The notes under the pieces are model-generated. The model was given only the letters and a program-made list of their open reading frames with translations, searched no databases and was not told where the DNA came from. A DNA stretch of 34,876 nucleotides from an uncultured Oscillospiraceae bacterium (GTDB lineage Bacteria; Bacillota; Clostridia; Oscillospirales; Oscillospiraceae): positions 1 through 34,876 of the forward strand of contig CALXCP010000011.1 of NCBI GenBank assembly GCA_944386845.1. Reading direction: 5' to 3'. The translations under genes were made by a program, and so were the position numbers. Shown here piece by piece: positions 30,957 through 34,876 of the stretch. The stretch's first letter is position 1; each line of letters starts with the position of its first letter.

Positions 30957-32080
30957 CACCCGACCGGGTGGTGACGGCCATCGCCGCCGTCTTCTTCGTG
31001 CTGGGCGCCCTGGACCGGTGCCTGGGCTGCCGCTTTGGCTTCGGGCGGGAGTTCGAGAAGGGCTTTGGCCTCATGGGGACGATCGCCCTGAGCATCCTGG
31101 GGCTGATCTGCATCGCGCCGGTGGTGGCCGACATCCTGGCGCCGGTGGTGGTCCCGGTGTTCCACCTCCTGGGGGCCGATCCGGCCATGTTCTCGGGCAC
31201 CATCCTGGCCCCTGACTCGGGAGGATGGTCCATCGCCGTCGAGCTGGCGGAGGACCCGGAGCTGGCCTATTTCGGCGGGCTGGTGGTGGCATCGGTGATG
31301 GGGGGCGTGGTCTCCTTCTCCATCCCCACCGCCTGCGGGATCCTGGAGAGGGAGGACACCCGGTTCTTCGCCGTGGGGGTGCTGGCCGGCTTCATGGTGG
31401 ACCCCATCGGCTGCTTCGTGGGCGGGCTGGCGGCGGGGCTGCCGCCGGTGACGGTGCTGCGCAACCTGGTTCCGGTGGCGATCATCGCGCTGCTGATCGT
31501 CCTGGGGCTGGCTCTGGCCCCCCGGAAGATGATCCGGGGCTTCCAGATCTTCTCCCGCGGACTGGTGGTGGTGGTCATGATCGGTCTCATCCTGGGCGGC
31601 GTGAAGCAGATGACCGGCCTGACCATCCTGGAGGGCATCGGCTCCATCACCGATGGGTTCCAGACGGTGGGCTCGGTGACCGTCACCCTGGCGGGGACCA
31701 TCCCCTTCGTGTGGTTTCTGACCCGGGTGGCGGAGAAGCCCCTGGAGCGGCTGGGCAGGCTCATCGGGGTCAACGCCGTCACGGTGAGCTGCGCCCTGGT
31801 CTCCCTGTCCAGCGTGGTGCCCTCCTTCGTGGCCTATAAGGATATGAACGTCCGGGGCAAGGTGGTCATGGCGGCCATCGCCGCCTCTCTGTCCAACATG
31901 CTGGGGGCCCATCTGGGCTTCGTGGTGGCCACCGACCAGAGCTACATCCTCCCTATGTTCATCGCCAAATGTGTGGCCGGTGTCCTGGCGGTGGCGGCGG
32001 CCTGCCTGTTCACCAGTCGGCTGTTCGCCCGGGAACTGGCGGAGGAAAGGGAGCGGCAAGCAGCTCCGGAAAGCCGGTGA
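30953..32080 (+). CDS. EutH-like membrane transporter, copy 3
   Basis: 375 residues. LDRCLGCRFGFGREFEKGF, GADPAMFSGTILAPDSGGWSIA, LAPRKMIRGFQIF, KDMNVRGKV and NMLGAHLGFVVATDQS match the EutH family and are closer to copy 1 in the centre and end. ATG 30953 overlaps the copy 2 stop (ATGA), with AAAGGGGAG upstream. The last 71 bases overlap the convergent HAD phosphatase gene, so no terminator separates them. Confidence 0.87.
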   Translation: MTPDRVVTAIAAVFFVLGALDRCLGCRFGFGREFEKGFGLMGTIALSILGLICIAPVVADILAPVVVPVFHLLGADPAMFSGTILAPDSGGWSIAVELAEDPELAYFGGLVVASVMGGVVSFSIPTACGILEREDTRFFAVGVLAGFMVDPIGCFVGGLAAGLPPVTVLRNLVPVAIIALLIVLGLALAPRKMIRGFQIFSRGLVVVVMIGLILGGVKQMTGLTILEGIGSITDGFQTVGSVTVTLAGTIPFVWFLTRVAEKPLERLGRLIGVNAVTVSCALVSLSSVVPSFVAYKDMNVRGKVVMAAIAASLSNMLGAHLGFVVATDQSYILPMFIAKCVAGVLAVAAACLFTSRLFARELAEERERQAAPESR

Positions 32081-32681
32081 CATACCGGTGGCAGGCGGCC
32101 CGCACCCGGGCCTCCTCCGGGAGGAAGAAGCCGTCCCGTACCCCCACCACCGTCACCCCGGCATCCCTGGCGCTCTCACAGGCGGCGGGGGAGTCCTCAA
32201 ACAGGATACACCGGGACAGCGGGGTCCCCAGGCGCTCCCCCAGCAGGGGGAAGCACCGGGGGTCCCGCTTTTCCACGCCCAGCTCCTGGGCGAAGACGAT
32301 GTGGTCAAAGAGGGCGGTCAGGGCGTGATGCTCCAGGCAGGAGCGGCACAGCTCGGGCTGAGCCGAGGTGAACAGCGCCAGCTGCCGCCCCGCCCGGCGA
32401 CAGCGCAGCAGGTACTCCCGGGCCCCCGGCTTCAGGGGGACGGTCTCGGCGTAGGCGCGCCGGGCCATGGACATCCACTCGTCCATGATGGACTCCGGGC
32501 TGTCGGGCAGACGGTAGTAGTCCCGGGTGAACCGGGCGGCCTCGGGAAAGATGGAGTGGGCCACGAAATCGGTGTACTCCGCCGTGGGGGCCAGCCCCCG
32601 CCGGGCCAGAAAGTCCCGGTCGATGTCCACCCAGAGGAAGTTGGAGTCCACCAGGGTGCCGTCAAAGTCAAAGAGATACAT
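32010..32681 (-). CDS. HAD family hydrolase (phosphoglycolate-phosphatase-like)
   Basis: 223 residues. HAD motif I DFDGTLVDS near the N-terminus, motif II FTSAQ, a Lys in GVEKRDPRC for motif III, and motif IV LFEDSPAACESARDAG, with a helical C1 cap. This is the phosphoglycolate phosphatase / beta-phosphoglucomutase subgroup; the true substrate cannot be read. Its start overlaps the end of the DNA glycosylase gene by 14 bases, so the two are co-transcribed. Its 3' end overlaps copy 3 of the EutH-like genes on the other strand. Confidence 0.92.
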   Translation of the reverse strand: MYLFDFDGTLVDSNFLWVDIDRDFLARRGLAPTAEYTDFVAHSIFPEAARFTRDYYRLPDSPESIMDEWMSMARRAYAETVPLKPGAREYLLRCRRAGRQLALFTSAQPELCRSCLEHHALTALFDHIVFAQELGVEKRDPRCFPLLGERLGTPLSRCILFEDSPAACESARDAGVTVVGVRDGFFLPEEARVRAACHRYVTGFPELLAAPFPPPVPGRTADW

Positions 32682-33321
32682 ATTTGCCTCCTTCGTCGGT
32701 GAGGGTGAAGCGCCAGGGGAGCAGGGCGTCCTCCCCGGCGTAGTCCACCCCGATCCGGGGGCCGGCGGCGATGCGCGGCGGCTCCCCGTCCCCCGGCCAG
32801 GGGGGCAGGGACAGGGCGGACAGGCTGTCGGCCACGAACAGCGCCTCCCCGAGGGCGATGCCGTTCTCCGCCCGGGTGAGGGACAGGGCCCGGCACAGCT
32901 TGCCCGGCCCGTCGCACAGACGCCGGCGCTGGGCGGGGGAGAGGTCCCCCCACTTGCGGCCGAAGCGGTTTTCTGCTAAAATGTCAAAGTTGTGCCGGGG
33001 CTGCCCCGCCCGGATGAGGACGGCGGCGGGCTCCCCCTCCTCCTCGGTGACCAGGTTGAGACAGTGGTACATCCCGTAGATGAGATAGATGTACACCGTC
33101 CCCGGCGGGGCGAAGAGGGTCTCGGTCCGGGCCGTGCGGCGGTAGTTCCAGGCGTGGCACGCCCGGTCCCGCCGGCCGACGTAGGCCTCGGTCTCCGCGA
33201 TGCGCAGGACCAGGGGCTGCCCGTCCAGCACCCGCACCAGGTATTTGCCCAGCAGCTCCCGGGCCACCGTCACCGTGTCCCGGGCGAAAAAGCCGGGCGT
33301 CAGCCGTCCCAGATCCGCCAC
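32668..33321 (-). CDS. DNA-3-methyladenine glycosylase (AAG/MPG family)
   Basis: Base-excision enzyme removing alkylated purines. Family blocks: TPGFFARDTVTVARELLGKYLVR, RIAETEAYVGRRDRACHAW with the catalytic Glu, GTVYIYLIYGMYHCLNLVT, and DGPGKLCRALSLT. The frame extends to ATGs at 33357 and 33366, but a promoter (-10 at 33370-33365) overlaps those codons and predicts a start near 33358, so GTG 33321 with GGAAGGGGGAAG upstream is the better start (217 residues, family-typical). Coupled to the HAD gene by a 14-base overlap. Confidence 0.9.
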   Translation of the reverse strand: MADLGRLTPGFFARDTVTVARELLGKYLVRVLDGQPLVLRIAETEAYVGRRDRACHAWNYRRTARTETLFAPPGTVYIYLIYGMYHCLNLVTEEEGEPAAVLIRAGQPRHNFDILAENRFGRKWGDLSPAQRRRLCDGPGKLCRALSLTRAENGIALGEALFVADSLSALSLPPWPGDGEPPRIAAGPRIGVDYAGEDALLPWRFTLTDEGGKYVSL

Positions 33322-33364
33322 AGCGCTTCCCCCTTCCGCCGTCACCGGCGCGTTCATCCCCCTC

Positions 33365-33393
33365 ATGATAGCATGAGAGCGAGACCTTTGCAA
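33365..33393 (-). promoter_or_regulatory. Promoter of the glycosylase/HAD operon
   Basis: -35 TTGCAA (33393-33388), 17-bp spacer, -10 TATCAT (33370-33365). It overlaps two candidate start codons of the glycosylase gene and so argues for the downstream GTG start. Confidence 0.7.
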
Positions 33394-33410
33394 ACCGGAG
33401 TTGATACACC

Positions 33411-34337
33411 ATGTACACTGTGGATCCATCTGTCATGCGGAAGCTGGCCAAGCCCATGCTTTTCGCCGCCGCCTTCATCTGGGGGTCGTCCTTCTTCATC
33501 ATGAAGAACACCCTGGATGTGATGCCCACCCTCTTCCTGCTGGCCATCCGCTTCACCGCCGGCGCCCTTCTGCTGGGGCTGGTGTGCGGAAAGCGGTGGC
33601 GGGCCTTCACCCCCGACTACCTGTGGCGGGGGGCGGTCATCGGGGCCTTTTTGTTCCTGGCCTACTCGGTGCAGACCTACGGCCTGGCGGGGACCACCCC
33701 GTCCAAAAACGCCTTCCTCACCGCGGTGTACTGCGTTATCGTCCCCTTCCTGTACTGGCTGGCCGCCCGGCAGCGGCCCGACCGCTACAACATCCTGGCC
33801 GCCCTGCTGTGCATCGCCGGGGTGGGGCTGGTCTCCCTCACCGACGCCCTCACCGTCACCTACGGGGACGTGCTCACCCTCATCTGCGCCGTGTTCTACG
33901 CCAGCCACATCGTGGCGGTGGCCAAGGTGTCCCCGGGCAAGGATATCTTCCTGCTCACCGTGTTCCAGTTCGCCTTCGCGGCGCTGTACGCCTGGGTCGG
34001 CGGGCTGCTCACCGAGGAGTTCCCCGCCGCAGCCCTCACCCGGGGCGACGTGCTGCTGTCCATGGCCTACCTGTGCGTCATGGCCACCACGGTGGCCCTG
34101 CTGTTCCAGAACGTGGGCATGGTGTGGTCCGACCCGGCCTCGGCGGCGGTGATCCTCTCCCTGGAGTCGGTGTTCGGAGTGCTGTGCTCGGTGGTGTTTT
34201 ACGGGGACCCGGTCACCCCCCGGCTGTTGGCTGGCTTCGCCCTCATCTTCGTGGCGGTGGTGTGCTCCGAGACGAAGTTCTCCTTCCTGCGGAAGGCAGA
34301 GGGCAGGGGGGAGACAGGAGATAGCTCGTCCAATTAG
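33411..34337 (+). CDS. EamA family (DMT superfamily) transporter
   Basis: 308 residues with about ten hydrophobic segments arranged as two EamA repeats (first FAAAFIWGSSFFIMKN, second from about DVLTLICAVFYASHIVA). This fold exports amino acids, nucleotides or drugs; the substrate cannot be told. The stretch AGTTPSKNAFLTAVYCVIVPFLYW is typical of the clostridial branch. ATG 33411 follows GGAG ten bases upstream; ATG 33435 is a possible alternative start. Divergent from the glycosylase operon with overlapping regulatory regions. Confidence 0.92.
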   Translation: MYTVDPSVMRKLAKPMLFAAAFIWGSSFFIMKNTLDVMPTLFLLAIRFTAGALLLGLVCGKRWRAFTPDYLWRGAVIGAFLFLAYSVQTYGLAGTTPSKNAFLTAVYCVIVPFLYWLAARQRPDRYNILAALLCIAGVGLVSLTDALTVTYGDVLTLICAVFYASHIVAVAKVSPGKDIFLLTVFQFAFAALYAWVGGLLTEEFPAAALTRGDVLLSMAYLCVMATTVALLFQNVGMVWSDPASAAVILSLESVFGVLCSVVFYGDPVTPRLLAGFALIFVAVVCSETKFSFLRKAEGRGETGDSSSN

Positions 34338-34876
34338 GAATTAGGGATTGAGAGTGGAGAGTGAAGAGTTGAGAGTGGAGATAGTTCACGAAAATTAGGA
34401 ATTAGGAATGAGAAATTAGGAATTTCCGGGGACGGGGCGTTGCCGCGTTTCCCGTAGGGGCGGCCCCATGTGGCCGCCCGGCGGTGTGCGGCTTCGATCC
34501 CGGACACGCTCTGGTGAAACCGCAGCATGTAGGGCGGGGGCTCGCCCCCGCCGCCTTTCGCGGAGGCGGAACGCCCCGACGATCGCTCCCGCGAGGCGCG
34601 GCGTCTTTCCATTATCTGCCCACACCGTCAACTCCGACACCCAGGCGCCGCCGGACCAGCGCAGACGGGGTTTCGTTTGCCGACCCAGGCCGTAACGGCC
34701 GGCGCAAGAGGGGGACGGCCGCGAGGTCTTGCGCGCCGGCCGCAAGCGCCAACGTCCGTGTGTTAGCCCCCATAAATGGGGGAGGTCTCGGAGGGGGCGG
34801 GGCGTATGGGTCTCCGCCGGGAGCGCAGCGGAGACGGAGATCCCATCCGGCCCGCGCCCCTCTGAGCGCGTCTTTG
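34338..34876. repeat. Non-coding repeat-like DNA at the right edge
   Basis: No credible gene. From 34338 to about 34425 an A-rich stretch repeats ATTAGGAATTAG-like and GAGAGTGGAGA-like units several times. Then a hairpin GGGCGGCC/GGCCGCCC (34458-34465 with 34472-34479), an interrupted inverted repeat with arms GCCGGCGCAAG and CTTGCGCGCCGGC ending near 34740, and a tail (about 34800-34876) with GAGCGCAGCGGAGACGGAGA and TCTGAGCGCGTCTTTG. Such mosaics are common intergenic repeats in Oscillospirales genomes; it may be cut by the window edge. Confidence 0.6.

Noticed and set aside
28756..32080. Bacterial microcompartment or ethanolamine operon
   Set aside because: Only EutH-like permeases are present; no shell protein, ammonia-lyase, aldehyde dehydrogenase or two-component eut regulator occurs nearby.
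34468..34695. 75-codon plus-strand frame at the right edge
   Set aside because: No ribosome binding site, Arg-rich composition, lies inside repeat-like DNA.

Overview
The window looks like a chromosomal segment of a high-GC, Gram-positive gut anaerobe of the class Clostridia, most likely an Oscillospirales relative of Flavonifractor, Lawsonibacter or Intestinimonas. That placement is inferred from gene content: [FeFe]-hydrogenase maturases, an infC-rpmI-rplT operon, nrdR, a molybdenum-cofactor gene run with riboswitch-like leaders, and low-GC-type sigma-A promoters with strong AGGAGG ribosome binding sites inside GC-rich DNA. No rRNA, CRISPR array, transposase or phage gene was seen.

Layout. 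1-2235 (minus): hydrogenase maturation operon (TM1266-type regulator, hydE, partial hydG) behind a leader carrying its own terminator. 2307-3250: a 40-residue orphan, nrdR, and a candidate small RNA with promoter and terminator. 3269-4612 (minus): infC-rpmI-rplT, with infC apparently starting at AUC. 4665-8855: a MerR-type regulator and an unrecognised protein, divergent from a strongly biased cyclase / 3-hydroxyacyl-CoA-dehydrogenase-like pair whose promoter has a MerR-style 19-bp spacer. 8860-16375 (minus): one long molybdenum run, moeA-like, moeA, moaC, mobB, moaA, MOSC, mogA, modB, modC, with two paralogous Moco-riboswitch-like leaders, one at the head and one just before modBC. 16508-19738 (minus): sensor kinase, receiver with helical-repeat tail, and a PH-like membrane protein. 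19914-22445: malQ and a convergent LysR regulator. 22488-23603: tRNA-Leu(CAA), a lower-GC stretch and an orphan membrane protein. 23681-26016: alpha/beta hydrolase, then (minus) a PNPOx-like protein and gluQRS. 26112-32080 (plus): a PcrA/UvrD helicase followed by three tandem, translationally coupled EutH-like transporters. 32010-33393 (minus): HAD phosphatase and 3-methyladenine DNA glycosylase. 33411-34337: EamA exporter. 34338-34876: non-coding repeat-like DNA.

How it fits together. The molybdenum run would synthesise and insert the cofactor and supply molybdate, with both parts potentially sensing Moco through their leaders. The hydrogenase maturases point to fermentative H2 metabolism. 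The most unusual items are the EutH triplication, the two Moco-type leaders in one run, the attenuator-like hyd leader and the candidate small RNA facing nrdR. All functional calls rest on reading motifs by eye; no database search was run.
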